A stretch of 64,000 nucleotides of DNA from CAWJNF01 sp963844235. Its GTDB lineage: Bacteria; Actinomycetota; Thermoleophilia; Gaiellales; Gaiellaceae. How positions within the stretch are numbered: the stretch's first letter is position 1; the number at the start of each line of letters is the position of its first letter. Positions 39,984-49,069 of this stretch are shown one piece after another. The notes under the pieces were generated by a model. The model searched no databases. It was given only the letters and a program-made list of their open reading frames with translations, and was not told where the DNA came from. The position numbers and the translations under genes were made by a program. Where the stretch lies: the NCBI GenBank assembly GCA_963844235.1, contig CAWJNF010000008.1, forward strand, positions 558,001 through 622,000. Reading direction: 5' to 3'.

Positions 39984-40037
39984 CCTACGTCAGTGCTGCG
40001 TAGGAACGGCGCGCGGCGGGCGCACGCTGCGAGCGTG
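39984..40037 (-). promoter_or_regulatory. Hairpins in the rny leader, one masking its ribosome site
   Basis: In the minus-strand transcript CCTACG (40004-39999) pairs with CGTAGG (39989-39984), and the second half contains most of the rny Shine-Dalgarno GTAGGAG. A second hairpin CACGCT-CGC-AGCGTG lies at 40037-40023. The first could lower translation unless opened, a possible autoregulatory site. The gap 40038-40190 holds nothing else I can name. Confidence 0.5.
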
Positions 40038-40190
40038 AATGGGACGGGCGAGCTAGCCCTTGTCCTCCTTGCCCCTCCGGGATCTCCTCTGTGATGCCCT
40101 CACGTGATGCTCGCTTGCTTGCTGGGCGTCCTCTGATCGCCGCTCACCGTGCCCTTGCAGGCCACGGAATTCACTGGTTCGTAACACCGT

Positions 40191-40643
40191 TCATGGTACC
40201 TTCGGCCGGGTACGGCCGTCGCAGGACACGAGGGCCGCCTCGACTGCGTCCTCGCCGAAGCCCCGCCGCGCGAGCAGCGCCGCGAGACGTCGTGGGCCGC
40301 GCGCGGACTCGCGCTCCGCCACTCCCACGGCGCGTCTCTCCTCCGGCTCGAGCATGGTCAGGGCGTACGCTCGTTCCTCGGGCCCGATTCCCTCGGCCTC
40401 CAGTCGAGCCAGGATCGCCTCGTCTCCGAGGCCCCGGTCGGCAAGCGATGACGAGAGCTCCCGGGCCAGGCGGACGTCGTCGACGAGCCCCGCCCGTACC
40501 AACGCTTCGACGACGCGATCGATCTCGTCGCGCTCCACGCCTCCGGCATCCAGGCGCTTCTTCAGGGCACTGACCGAGACATCCCGGCGCGCAAGCGCTC
40601 GAGCGGCGATGTCCCGCGCCCGAACGCTTTCGGAGCTCTCCAC
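40191..40643 (-). CDS. recX: RecA regulator RecX
   Basis: 150 aa from GTG 40643. RecX binds RecA filaments and holds down recombinase activity. The three-helix repeats are visible: ARDIAARALARRDVSVSALK, VVEALVRAGLVDDVRLAREL, GDEAILARLEAEGIGPEE and the GPRRLAALLARRGFGEDAVE end. Its place 26 bases after recA on the same strand is the usual one. Confidence 0.85.
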   Translation of the reverse strand: MESSESVRARDIAARALARRDVSVSALKKRLDAGGVERDEIDRVVEALVRAGLVDDVRLARELSSSLADRGLGDEAILARLEAEGIGPEERAYALTMLEPEERRAVGVAERESARGPRRLAALLARRGFGEDAVEAALVSCDGRTRPKVP

Positions 40644-40669
40644 GACGGTTACGAGCCGTGGATGCGGGC

Positions 40670-41728
40670 CTACGCCACCTCGGCGATCTGGGCCGCCTCC
40701 GACGCCTCCTCCCCGTCCTCGGCAGGTGTGCCGGCCTCGGCCGCCGCCGCCTCGGCGGCGTCGCCCTCCACCCGTCGCACGATCTCCGCGGCGACGTCCG
40801 GGTGCTCGCGGAGGAAGGCGATCGCGTTCTGACGGCCCTGGCCGAGGCGCTCGTCGCCGAGGCTGAAGTACGAGCCCGACTTCTGGACGATCTTCTGCTC
40901 GAGCCCGACGTCGATGAGCGACCCCTCCCACGAGATTCCCTCGCCGTAGATGATGTCGAACTCCGCCTGCTTGAACGGCGGGGCCACCTTGTTCTTCACG
41001 ACCTTGACGCGCGTGCGGTTGCCGATTGCCTCGACGCCCTCCTTGAGCGTCTCGATCCGGCGCACGTCGAGCCGCACCGACGCGTAGAACTTCAGCGCCC
41101 GGCCACCGGGCGTCGTCTCGGGGTTCCCGAACATGACCCCGATCTTCTCGCGCAGCTGGTTCGTGAAGAGGCAGATCGTGCCTGTCCGGTTGAGCGTTCC
41201 CGCGAGCTTGCGCAACGCCTGGCTCATCAGCCGTGCCTGGACGCCGACGAAATGGTCGCCCATCTCGCCCTCGATCTCGGCCTTCGGGACGAGTGCCGCG
41301 ACGGAGTCGATCGCCACGACGTCGAGAGCGCCGCTGCGGATCAGGAGCTCGGCGATCTCGAGCGCTTGCTCGCCGTGGTCGGGCTGCGAGACGAGCAGGT
41401 CGTCGATGTTCACGCCGATCCGCTTCGCATAGATCGGGTCCATCGAGTGCTCCGCGTCGATGAAGGCGCAGATGCCGCCGAGCTTCTGCGCCTCGGCGAT
41501 CACGTGGTAGACGAGGGTGGTCTTTCCGGAGGACTCCGGCCCGAAGATCTCGACGATCCTGCCCCGCGGCAGTCCGCCGATACCGAGCGCGAGATCGAGC
41601 GAGAGACAGCCCGTCGAGACGGCCGCGATCGAGGACTGGGCCGCGTCGTTCATCTTCATGACAGATCCCTTGCCGAACTGCCGCTCGATCTGGCTCAGCG
41701 CGGCATCCAGTGCTTGTGTGCGGTCCAC
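40670..41728 (-). CDS. recA: Recombinase A
   Basis: 352 aa from GTG 41728. AGGAGG ends six bases before this GTG; a TTG two codons earlier sits directly on the ribosome site and is rejected. RecA forms filaments on single-stranded DNA for repair and the SOS response. Walker A [21 protein letters not shown]-type loop, the [21 protein letters not shown] segment near residue 140-160 and the L2-loop region [17 protein letters not shown] are conserved. The C-terminal tail is Ala/Glu-rich ([20 protein letters not shown]). Upstream neighbours thpR and cinA are the familiar actinobacterial order. Confidence 0.95.
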   Translation of the reverse strand: [352 protein letters not shown]

Positions 41729-41730
41729 GT

Positions 41731-42312
41731 TCAACCTCCTAGCGCCACTGCGTCGAGAATCTCGTACTGCGCCCCGGCTGGCCGCAGCACCGAATGATAG
41801 AGAGCGACCTCGGACGGACTGAACGAGCCCAGGTCGGGGACGGCCGGCGAGACCTGCGGGCGATCGCGGAAGCGTGCGACGGTGACGTGCGGCAGCCAGC
41901 CGCGCCGCTCGCGCCGATACGCCCCGATCTCCTCCAGGCGGAGCATCAGACGGCCGGCCAGGTCGTTGCCGCGCCAGACGTGGGTGTCGCCTGGTCCGGG
42001 CTCCTCGGCGAGGACGACCATGCCCACCCGAGCGGTCTCGCGGTAGCGGTGCGCATGGAACGTCGGCACCGCCGACTCACGTGCCGTCTCACGCACGATC
42101 TGCTCGACGGCGGACCGCTCGCCGGCGGGGCGCCCGCCGAGGAACGCGAGCGTGATGTGCAGGTGATCCCGTGCAAGCCGTCGCACGCCGGGAGCTCCCG
42201 CGAGCTCCCGCTCCTGCCAGGCCACGAGACCGTCGACCACGTCCAGCGGCAGGCACAGCGCGACGAATAGACGGAGACGGTCACCGCCGCCGAGGCTAGC
42301 AGCGCGATTCAC
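41731..42312 (-). CDS. thpR: RNA 2',3'-cyclic phosphodiesterase
   Basis: 193 aa from GTG 42312. The 2H phosphoesterase family is identified by two HxTx motifs, HITLAFLGG near residue 51 and HVTVARFRD near residue 140. ThpR opens 2',3'-cyclic RNA ends and can join tRNA halves in vitro. It overlaps the cinA stop (GTGA), and recA starts two bases after its own stop, so cinA-thpR-recA-recX are one unit. Confidence 0.9.
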   Translation of the reverse strand: MNRAASLGGGDRLRLFVALCLPLDVVDGLVAWQERELAGAPGVRRLARDHLHITLAFLGGRPAGERSAVEQIVRETARESAVPTFHAHRYRETARVGMVVLAEEPGPGDTHVWRGNDLAGRLMLRLEEIGAYRRERRGWLPHVTVARFRDRPQVSPAVPDLGSFSPSEVALYHSVLRPAGAQYEILDAVALGG

Positions 42313-43586
42313 CCGGCTTGCGCGCGGGACCGTGACAGAACGTCACGGATGTGATGCAAGACCCATGCGGTGGCCCGGGCACGGATCCTTTCGCGATCCC
42401 CGGGGAGGTCGAGGCGCGTGGCCTGGGGCTCGCCGTCCGCCTCGACGTGGATGAAGACGAGCCCGACCGGCTTCTCGGGGGTCCCGCCGTCCGGCCCGGC
42501 GACCCCGGTCACGGCCGCCCCGAGATCGGCGCCCAGCGCGGCGCGCACGCCCGCAGCCATGGCCGCGGCCGACTCGGCGGAGACAGCACCGTGGCGCTTC
42601 AGCAGGCCGCGGGGAACTCCGAGCTGGCCCTCTTTCACCCCGTCCGAGTACGCGACCACGCCGCCGAGGTACGCGTCGCTCGAGCCCGGGACGGAGGTCA
42701 GACGCGCGCCGACCAGGCCCCCGGTGCAGGACTCCGCCGTGGCAATCGTCACACCTTGTGCCTTCGCGAGGGCGAGCACGGTCTCCTCGACCGGGCGCTC
42801 GTCCTCGGCGAAGAGATGAGTACCGAAGGCAGCTCGCAGGGCCTTCTCGACGGTCTCCCGGCGCGCCTCGGCTCCCTCTTCGGCGTACAGGTCGACATGG
42901 ATCTCGAAGTCGCGCGCGCACACCGTCACCTCGAGCCCGCCGCCCTCTCCCCCGGCCTCGGCGAGCGCCCTCGCCACCGACGATTCGCTGGGCCCGAAGA
43001 AGCGCAGGATCCGATGCGTCCGCGGGCGGACGCGCTCGAGCATGCGGCGAAACGCGGGTGCCGCCACCGCGTCTACCCAGAGGCGCTGGAGCTCGATCGG
43101 CGGTCCGGGGAGCGCGATCACGATACGCCCGGCGGCGTGCTCGAGCAGGACTCCTGGCGCGGTGCCGGCAAGGCCGAGAATGACCGCTCCCTCCGGGACC
43201 GACGCCTGCTTGCGGACCCCGGGGGCGAAGTCGTGGTACGGCCTCCCGAGGCGCCTCGCGAACGACCTGGACACGGCCTCGATCTCGCGCTCGAGCGGCT
43301 CGTCCACGTGCAGCGGACGCCCCGTGAGCCGGCTCACGAGCTCGATGGTACGGTCGTCGTGGGTCGGCCCCAACCCACCCGAGCAGATGCAGACGTCCGC
43401 CTCGAGGCCCTCGGCGATCGCGTCGGCGAGCTCCTCTTCGCGGTCGCCCACGACGAGGATCCGGCCGGGATCGAGACCCAGCCGCACGAGCTCGGCCGCG
43501 ACGAACGGCCCGTTCGCGTCGAGCCGATCCCCGCGGACGAGCTCGGAACCCGTGACGACGACGACGGCGCGCGGACGCGAAGACAC
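42309..43586 (-). CDS. cinA: Competence/damage-inducible protein CinA, nicotinamide-nucleotide amidase
   Basis: 425 aa. N-terminal molybdopterin-binding-like domain (VVVTGSELVRGDRLDANGPF, CICSGGLGPTHDDRTIELV) with pyrophosphatase activity in the family; C-terminal amidase domain (VTIATAESCTGGLVGARLT, GVVAYSDGVKEGQLGVP, GVAGPDGGTPEKPVGLVFI). It recycles deamidated pyridine nucleotides. Located upstream of recA as in many Gram-positives, and possibly SOS-linked; no LexA box was recognised in front of it. Confidence 0.92.
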   Translation of the reverse strand: MSSRPRAVVVVTGSELVRGDRLDANGPFVAAELVRLGLDPGRILVVGDREEELADAIAEGLEADVCICSGGLGPTHDDRTIELVSRLTGRPLHVDEPLEREIEAVSRSFARRLGRPYHDFAPGVRKQASVPEGAVILGLAGTAPGVLLEHAAGRIVIALPGPPIELQRLWVDAVAAPAFRRMLERVRPRTHRILRFFGPSESSVARALAEAGGEGGGLEVTVCARDFEIHVDLYAEEGAEARRETVEKALRAAFGTHLFAEDERPVEETVLALAKAQGVTIATAESCTGGLVGARLTSVPGSSDAYLGGVVAYSDGVKEGQLGVPRGLLKRHGAVSAESAAAMAAGVRAALGADLGAAVTGVAGPDGGTPEKPVGLVFIHVEADGEPQATRLDLPGDRERIRARATAWVLHHIRDVLSRSRAQAG

Positions 43587-43593
43587 GTTGCCC

Positions 43594-44337
43594 CTACGGG
43601 GAAGGCGCGCGCTCGAGGCCGTCGGCGCTGGCGACGAGGACGACGGGCTTCTTGCCCGTGAAGCCGGAGACCGGGGTCCCGCCCAGCAGGAACTCGAGGT
43701 TCCCGGGTCTGCTCACCTGAAGCCAGAGCTCGACACCCCGGAAGACCTGGCTCTCGCCCTCCTCGAGCGTCCCTTCCCACACGAACTCGCCGAGCGCCGA
43801 GCCACGGCGCACCTCGATCCTGGACGGGCCGTCGACGGCAGTGACCGAGAGATTGACGGGCTCGCCCTCCGCAGTCGAGCCGGTACCTGCGTCCGTCGTG
43901 GCGGAGACGGGCGGAGCCGAAGTCGACACCGGCGGCGCCGAGGACGGCCCGCCCTCGGAGCCGGTGGCACCGAACTTCCAGGCGGCGATGACGAGCACGG
44001 TTACCGCGAGGATGCCGACCAGAGCCACGACGACGGCGTGGGACTCGGCGCGGCTGCGACGGGTACGGCCCCTGTCGCGGGAGGCGACCACGGGCTCCTC
44101 GGCGAGCGAGAAGCGAGAGTTGTACTCGTCGACGTAGAGCTGACCGTCGAGGCCGAGCCGCTCCGCGTACGTCCGCAGGAATCCCTTGACGTACGAGTCG
44201 CCCGGCAGCGCGTCGAACCGCTCCTCCTCGAGGGCGCGGAGGTAGCTCGCCCGAATCTTCGTCTCCGCCTCGAGCTCCGCGAGCTCGAGGCCCTTGCGGA
44301 CGCGAGCGTCGCGCAGGCTGTTGCCGATCTCGAACAC
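43594..44337 (-). CDS. RodZ-like helix-turn-helix membrane protein
   Basis: 247 aa from GTG 44337. Residues about 4-75: HTH_25 domain (IGNSLRDARVRKGLELAELE, YLRALEEERFDALPGDSYVK, GFLRTYAERLGLD). Residue about 112-132: TM helix (AVVVALVGILAVTVLVIAAW). The outer part has a Ser/Thr/Pro linker and a DUF4115-type domain. RodZ links the cell-shape cytoskeleton to the wall machinery. The organism type usually lacks MreB rods, so the partner is open. It is eight bases upstream of cinA. Confidence 0.8.
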   Translation of the reverse strand: MFEIGNSLRDARVRKGLELAELEAETKIRASYLRALEEERFDALPGDSYVKGFLRTYAERLGLDGQLYVDEYNSRFSLAEEPVVASRDRGRTRRSRAESHAVVVALVGILAVTVLVIAAWKFGATGSEGGPSSAPPVSTSAPPVSATTDAGTGSTAEGEPVNLSVTAVDGPSRIEVRRGSALGEFVWEGTLEEGESQVFRGVELWLQVSRPGNLEFLLGGTPVSGFTGKKPVVLVASADGLERAPSP

Positions 44338-44345
44338 GCTGGGGG

Positions 44346-44351
44346 ATTGTA
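44346..44351 (-). promoter_or_regulatory. -10 box for a leaderless RodZ-cinA-recA operon
   Basis: Minus-strand TACAAT ends eight bases before the GTG at 44337, the spacing at which transcription starts on the start codon. No Shine-Dalgarno is present, consistent with a leaderless message as is common in actinobacteria. No good -35 hexamer is seen. Confidence 0.5.
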
Positions 44352-44474
44352 ACTGCCAGCACGGGCGCTCTCCCATCGGCAAGCGGCCAAACGGCGCGGC
44401 GGTCCCGAAATCCCCTTTCGTAGCCGAGACCAGAGATCAGGGTTCGGGCAAGCTCCGCGAGCGTGTGCGCGGCT

Positions 44475-44510
44475 GGCGGGGGTTCGTGAGGGAGGCCTGC
44501 CTCCCCCGCC
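44475..44510 (-). terminator. Strong hairpin after the small membrane protein gene
   Basis: GGGAGGC-CT-GCCTCCC (44490-44505) is a perfect hairpin, nested within GGCGGGG (from 44475) and CCCCGCC (to 44510). It follows the stop codon at 44516 of the last gene of the nucleoside operon. There is no U run, so if it terminates it does so without the usual tail. Confidence 0.45.
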
Positions 44511-44515
44511 CGCTC

Positions 44516-44842
44516 CTAGCCCTGAACGAGCACGAGGACGGCGTAGACGCCCGCGGCGAGCCCGGCGGTGAGCGAGACGAGCAGGACGAGCACGCCGAGC
44601 AGACTGGCGAGGCTGGCGAGCCCGTCGCCCCCGGCGCGGCCGAGCGTGCGCTGGAAGTCGAAGCGGGCGCGGCGAGCGAGCGCGATGGCGATCAACGCGG
44701 CCGCAAACGCTGCCGGCGTGACCACGAGCGCCTCCAGCGGCTCGATCTCGCCGCGCAAGCGGGGAAGAAGGACTCCCGCGACCACGAACGCGAGCGCGAG
44801 CAGGCTGAAGAGGAACGCGATGATCGCCTTGGGGTTGCGCAC
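44516..44842 (-). CDS. Small integral membrane protein
   Basis: 108 aa from GTG 44842. Three hydrophobic helices: AIIAFLFSLLALAFVVAGVL, LVVTPAAFAAALIAIALARR and LASLLGVLVLLVSLTAGLAA. Family not recognised; many actinobacterial DUF4190-like proteins look similar. It is the last gene of the nucleoside operon (33 bases after the nucleosidase stop), but nothing shows a role in transport. Confidence 0.65.
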   Translation of the reverse strand: MRNPKAIIAFLFSLLALAFVVAGVLLPRLRGEIEPLEALVVTPAAFAAALIAIALARRARFDFQRTLGRAGGDGLASLASLLGVLVLLVSLTAGLAAGVYAVLVLVQG

Positions 44843-44875
44843 CGAGGAGAATCTAGCCGCCGGGCCGGGCTGCGC

Positions 44876-45805
44876 TCACGGGAACCCGGCGAGCCGCTCT
44901 GTGAGCAGGCGGACGAAGACCTCGCGATCGATGCCCACGCCTACCTGTGCGTTCGATGGGTTCCCTGTGCGCCGCCAGCGGTCGACGACCGTCCTCCCCC
45001 GACACAGCTCCGAGGCGCACTCGATGGCCACGTGGAGCTCGAGCGTCTCGACGAGCCCCGGCTGAGCGATCGCCGCGACCGCGACGGCGTCGTGGACGGG
45101 GGCGCCGTCGAAACCGTAGGTCTCGGCGTGGAAGCGCGAGAAGAAGTCCAGCAGCTCGGCCACCATTGCCCCGGTGCGGCCGAGGGCACGGAGGCGGTCG
45201 GCGTCCGCGGCCGTCACAAGGGCCTGGTGGGTGACGTCCAGGCCGATCATCGTCACGTCGAGCCCGCTGTCGAGCACGCGCGCGGCCGCTTCGGGATCGG
45301 CCCAGATGTTGAACTCCGCCGCCGGCGTGACGTTGCCCTCGGCGATCGAGCCACCCATGAGCACGATCCGCTCGATGCGCTCCGCCGCCTCGGGATGCAT
45401 CGCCAGAAGGATCGCCACGTTCGTGAGCGGGCCGGTGGGGATCAGGGTGACCGGGCGCGAGGACGAGAGCAGGCGCTCGGCGAGGAAGTCGACGGCGTGG
45501 AGTGCGCTCGGCCGCCCGACGGGCGGCGGGAGCGCTGGACCGTCGAGGCCGCTCTCCCCGTGGACGTAGACGGCGGCGTACGGCTCGCGGACGAGCGGTC
45601 GCTCGGCGCCGGCGGCGACGGTCACGTCTCCTCGGCCGACGAACTCGAGCACGCGGATGGCGTTCGCCGTCGCCTGCTCGAGCGTGGTGTTCCCGGCGAC
45701 AGTCGTGACGCCGAGCACGTCGAGCTCGGGGCTCGCGAGCGCGAGCAGGAGCGCGATCGCGTCGTCATGTCCCGGGTCGCAGTCGATGAGAACCGGCACG
45801 GCCAT
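44876..45805 (-). CDS. Inosine-uridine type nucleoside hydrolase
   Basis: 309 aa from ATG 45805. The calcium-site motif VLIDCDPGHDDAIALLLAL at the N-terminus is definitive for the nucleoside hydrolase family; LIPTGPLTNVAILLAMHPE and VHDAVAVAAIAQP complete the pocket. The enzyme splits ribonucleosides to base and ribose in the cytoplasm. Whether it prefers purines or pyrimidines is not evident. It lies four bases after the ribokinase gene, which would use the ribose released. Confidence 0.9.
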   Translation of the reverse strand: MAVPVLIDCDPGHDDAIALLLALASPELDVLGVTTVAGNTTLEQATANAIRVLEFVGRGDVTVAAGAERPLVREPYAAVYVHGESGLDGPALPPPVGRPSALHAVDFLAERLLSSSRPVTLIPTGPLTNVAILLAMHPEAAERIERIVLMGGSIAEGNVTPAAEFNIWADPEAAARVLDSGLDVTMIGLDVTHQALVTAADADRLRALGRTGAMVAELLDFFSRFHAETYGFDGAPVHDAVAVAAIAQPGLVETLELHVAIECASELCRGRTVVDRWRRTGNPSNAQVGVGIDREVFVRLLTERLAGFP

Positions 45806-45809
45806 GCGG

Positions 45810-46646
45810 TCACATCATCGCGTCGAGCTCGGCCGCGCTCGGGAGCGACGGTTGTGCACCGTGCCGCGACGCGGCCAGCGCGCCGGCCGCGCAGGCCCGT
45901 CGCAGCGCCTCCCGGCGATCTCGTCTCTCGAGCATCGACACGAGCAGGGCAGCACAGAACGCGTCGCCGGCGGCGGTCGCGTCGACCGCGTCCACCGGCG
46001 GCGCTCCCACCCGCGCCAGCTCCTCCCCACCCTCGAGCAGCATCGCGCCCTCGGCTCCCAGCGTCACGGCGACGAGCCCTCGTGGTGCGGCCAGGTCGAG
46101 CGTTTCGGCCTCGGCCCGATTCACGACGAGGAGGTCGCAGCGCTGCAGGAGCCGGCCAGGGAGCTCGCGTGCCGGAGCGGCGTTGAGAGCGAAGAGGCCC
46201 GTCGAACGCTCTGCCGCAGCTTCCACCGCCTCGAGCGGGATCTCGAGCTGGCAGAGCACGGCATCGCTGCCGCCCACGTCCACCTGGTCCGGCCCGAGCA
46301 GGCTGTTCGCGCCCGGAGCGACGACGATCTGGTTCTCGCCGTCGGCCGCCACGACGATGAGCGCGATGCCCGTCGGTGCCGGCACGGTCGTGACGCCCGC
46401 CGTGTCGATTCCCTCGGCGGCAAGCGCAGCCAGGGCTTGACGACCGTGCTCGTCGTCGCCCACGCAGGCCACCATGCGCGTCTCGGCACCGAGCCGGGAG
46501 GCGGCAACCGCCTGGTTCGCGCCCTTCCCGCCGTGAAAGCGCTCGAGCGCGGCCCCGGTCACAGTCTCGCCCGGCAGCGGTAGCCGTTCGCAGCGAGCGA
46601 CGAGGTCGACGTTCACGCTGCCGACCACCGCGACGCGCGGGCGCAC
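45810..46646 (-). CDS. rbsK: Ribokinase
   Basis: 278 aa from GTG 46646. PfkB family: VNVDLVARCERLPLPGET and FHGGKGANQAVAASRLGA (sugar site), NQIVVAPGANSLL, and the anion-hole/catalytic DATAAGDAFCAALL near residue 228. Ribokinase makes ribose-5-phosphate from ribose and ATP. Its neighbours, nucleoside importer and hydrolase, point to ribose from nucleosides rather than a ribose importer. Slightly shorter than the usual 300 aa. Confidence 0.88.
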   Translation of the reverse strand: MRPRVAVVGSVNVDLVARCERLPLPGETVTGAALERFHGGKGANQAVAASRLGAETRMVACVGDDEHGRQALAALAAEGIDTAGVTTVPAPTGIALIVVAADGENQIVVAPGANSLLGPDQVDVGGSDAVLCQLEIPLEAVEAAAERSTGLFALNAAPARELPGRLLQRCDLLVVNRAEAETLDLAAPRGLVAVTLGAEGAMLLEGGEELARVGAPPVDAVDATAAGDAFCAALLVSMLERRDRREALRRACAAGALAASRHGAQPSLPSAAELDAMM

Positions 46647-46649
46647 CTC

Positions 46650-47861
46650 CTAGCCCTTGATGTAGGGCTTGCCATCGGCGGCGGGCGGCACCGAGCGGCC
46701 GATGAGGCCGACGAGGGCGATCAGCGTGAACACGTAAGGCAGTGTCGAGATGAGGAACGCGGAGACGTCCGCCTCGCGCTGCAGCGGGATCCGCAGGGCG
46801 TAGCCGAAGCCGAAAAGGAGGGTGGCGGCGAATGCCCAGGCCGGCCGCCACTTGCCGAAGATGACCGCGGCGAGCGCGATGAATCCTCGCCCCGCGGTCA
46901 TGTTCTCGGCGAAGGAGCCGACGAAGCCGACCGACAGGAAGGCACCGCCGAGCGCGGCCAGCACGCCGGATGCGATGACGGCGCCGTAGCGGATCGCGTA
47001 GACGTTGATACCAACCGTGTCAGCCGCTTTCGGGTGCTCGCCGACCGAGCGGAGGCGGAGGCCGAGGGGCGTGCGGAAGAGCATGACGTGGGCCACGATG
47101 ACGACTCCGAACATGATCCAGACCATGAGGTTGAGGTTGCCGAAGACGTCGCCGAGGAAGGGCACGTCGTCGAGGAACGCGAGATGGACGTTCGGAACGC
47201 GCGACACGTCGGACGGGATGCCCTGCGGGTAGATCGAGTTGAACAGGAAGCCGGTCAGGCCGAGCGCGAGGAAGTTGATCGCGAAGCCGCTGACGATCTG
47301 GTCCGAGCGCAGCGTCACCGAGAACACGGCGTGAATGAGCCCGAGCAATCCTCCGAAGAGCATGGCCATGAACAGCCCGACCACCCAAGAGCCGCTCCAG
47401 ACCGCGCCCCAGATGCCGAAGAACGCGCCCGCGAGCATCATCCCTTCGAGCCCGATGTTCACGACGCCGGCGCGCTCCGACAGCACGCCGCCTATGGCGG
47501 CGAACGCGAGCGGCGTAGCGAAGCGGAGCATCGACGCGAACAGGCCCGCAGTGAAGATGCTCTCGACGGTGTCGGCGTCCTTCGACTGCACCCAGATCGC
47601 GACCAGCGTGCCGGCGATGCCGATCCCGATCGCCCACCAGCCCAGGCGCGTCTCGCCGCGCGGGACGGCCGCGATGCCGCATGCGATCGCGATCATGCCC
47701 GCTGCGATCGGCGCGCCCACCGACCCGAAGCTCCAGGGGGGCAGCGCCACCCAGAGCGCGACGAGGCCTGCGACGATGCCGATCCAGGCGATCGTGCGCG
47801 TCGCCGTGAGCCGCCGGACGACGTCGGCGACGGCGTCCATACGGGCCTCGTCGGCGCTCAT
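46650..47861 (-). CDS. Nucleoside ABC transporter permease (BPD_transp_2 family), subunit 2
   Basis: 403 aa. About ten TM helices; LRFATPLAFAAIGGVLSERAGVVNIGLEGMML (positions about 120-150) and the YAIRYGAVIASGVLAALGGAF segment mark the family of the YufQ/NupQ-type permeases. An N-terminal extension of about 70 residues with two extra TMs precedes the core. It overlaps the first permease by GTGA-like four bases and pairs with it in the inner membrane. Confidence 0.88.
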   Translation of the reverse strand: MSADEARMDAVADVVRRLTATRTIAWIGIVAGLVALWVALPPWSFGSVGAPIAAGMIAIACGIAAVPRGETRLGWWAIGIGIAGTLVAIWVQSKDADTVESIFTAGLFASMLRFATPLAFAAIGGVLSERAGVVNIGLEGMMLAGAFFGIWGAVWSGSWVVGLFMAMLFGGLLGLIHAVFSVTLRSDQIVSGFAINFLALGLTGFLFNSIYPQGIPSDVSRVPNVHLAFLDDVPFLGDVFGNLNLMVWIMFGVVIVAHVMLFRTPLGLRLRSVGEHPKAADTVGINVYAIRYGAVIASGVLAALGGAFLSVGFVGSFAENMTAGRGFIALAAVIFGKWRPAWAFAATLLFGFGYALRIPLQREADVSAFLISTLPYVFTLIALVGLIGRSVPPAADGKPYIKG

Positions 47862-49069
47862 TCACCGACCTCCGCGCCCGGCTTGCCCCCGCGGCGCCGA
47901 CCGAAGCCGAGGTACCGGCGCGCCTGCCAGAGGTAGACGATGAGGAGCTCCGCGCCGACGAAAAAGATGACGAGCGCCTGGATCATGGTCGAGAGGTTCT
48001 CCGCCAGCTCGGGCTCGAAAACGGTCGGATCGAGCTGGCGGGACGAGGTCCCCACCTGGAGCGCGCCGAAGAGCAACGCGGCGAGCAGGATGCCGACCGC
48101 CTTGTTGCGCCCGAGCAGAGCCACCGCGATGCCCGTGAAACCGAGGAGGCTCGTGTCGAAGTCGCTGATGTCGATGTCGTACCGCCAGCCGAGCAGGTCG
48201 ACGCCGCCCGCCAGCCCGGCGAATGCGCCCGAGATCGCCATGGCGAGGAAGTAGTTCCGCCGCACGGAGATCCCCGCGTAGGCGGCGGCGTCCGGGTTGA
48301 AGCCGACCGCGCGCACCTCGTAGCCGAGCGTCGTCCGGTTGAGGAGCACGTGGTAGACGACGAGCGCGGCGAGCGCGATGAAGATGCCGGCGTGCAGTGC
48401 CTGGATGCGGCCCCAGATCTGCCAGATCTCGGCAGACTCGTAGATCTCGGCCGAGCGTGGGATCGACGGCTGTGACCCCTGTAAGGGGCCTCCCTGCTCG
48501 AAGAGGTACTTCCCTCCGTAGATCGCGATCCAGTTCAGCATGATCGTCGTGATCACCTCGTGGGCGCCGACGGTGGCGCGCAGGATCCCCGCGATGCCGC
48601 CCCAGATCGCGCCGGCCAGGATGGCCGCGACGAGGCCGATGAGGATGTGCAGCGGCCGCGGTGTGCCCTCGAGGTGCGTGCCGATCCAGAGCGCCGAGAT
48701 GAGCCCAACCCAGAACTGGCCCTGCCCGCCGATGTTGAACAGCCCGCAGCGGAATGCGAACGCCACGGCAAGAGCCGTGAGGATCAGCGGCGTGGTGACG
48801 AGCAGCGTTTGCTGCAGGTCGCGGGCCGCCTCCTCGCGCGCTTCCCCGCCCAGCCAGGGGAAGAACCAGTTCAGGCCCGTGCCCTCGAAGATGGCCCGGT
48901 AGGCGGAGATCGGGTTCGAGCCCTGGATGAGCACGACGAGCCCGCCGATGAGGAACGCGAGCACCGTCGCCGCGATCGGGATCAGGATCCCGCCCGCGCG
49001 GGTCGAGAACCATTCGGTGACGACGCTGCGTGCCTGCGGGTCCGCAGAGGGACCGGCGGACGCCATCAC
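47858..49069 (-). CDS. Nucleoside ABC transporter permease, subunit 1
   Basis: 403 aa. Hydrophobic with about nine or ten TMs; LILTALAVAFAFRCGLFNIG and GQGQFWVGLISALWIGTHLE plus AVGFNPDAAAYAGISVRRNY identify the YufP/NupP branch. Overlaps the ATPase stop by four bases and the second permease start by four bases, so all three are translated together. The C-terminal tail after the last TM is Arg/Gly rich. Confidence 0.88.
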   Translation of the reverse strand: MMASAGPSADPQARSVVTEWFSTRAGGILIPIAATVLAFLIGGLVVLIQGSNPISAYRAIFEGTGLNWFFPWLGGEAREEAARDLQQTLLVTTPLILTALAVAFAFRCGLFNIGGQGQFWVGLISALWIGTHLEGTPRPLHILIGLVAAILAGAIWGGIAGILRATVGAHEVITTIMLNWIAIYGGKYLFEQGGPLQGSQPSIPRSAEIYESAEIWQIWGRIQALHAGIFIALAALVVYHVLLNRTTLGYEVRAVGFNPDAAAYAGISVRRNYFLAMAISGAFAGLAGGVDLLGWRYDIDISDFDTSLLGFTGIAVALLGRNKAVGILLAALLFGALQVGTSSRQLDPTVFEPELAENLSTMIQALVIFFVGAELLIVYLWQARRYLGFGRRRGGKPGAEVGE

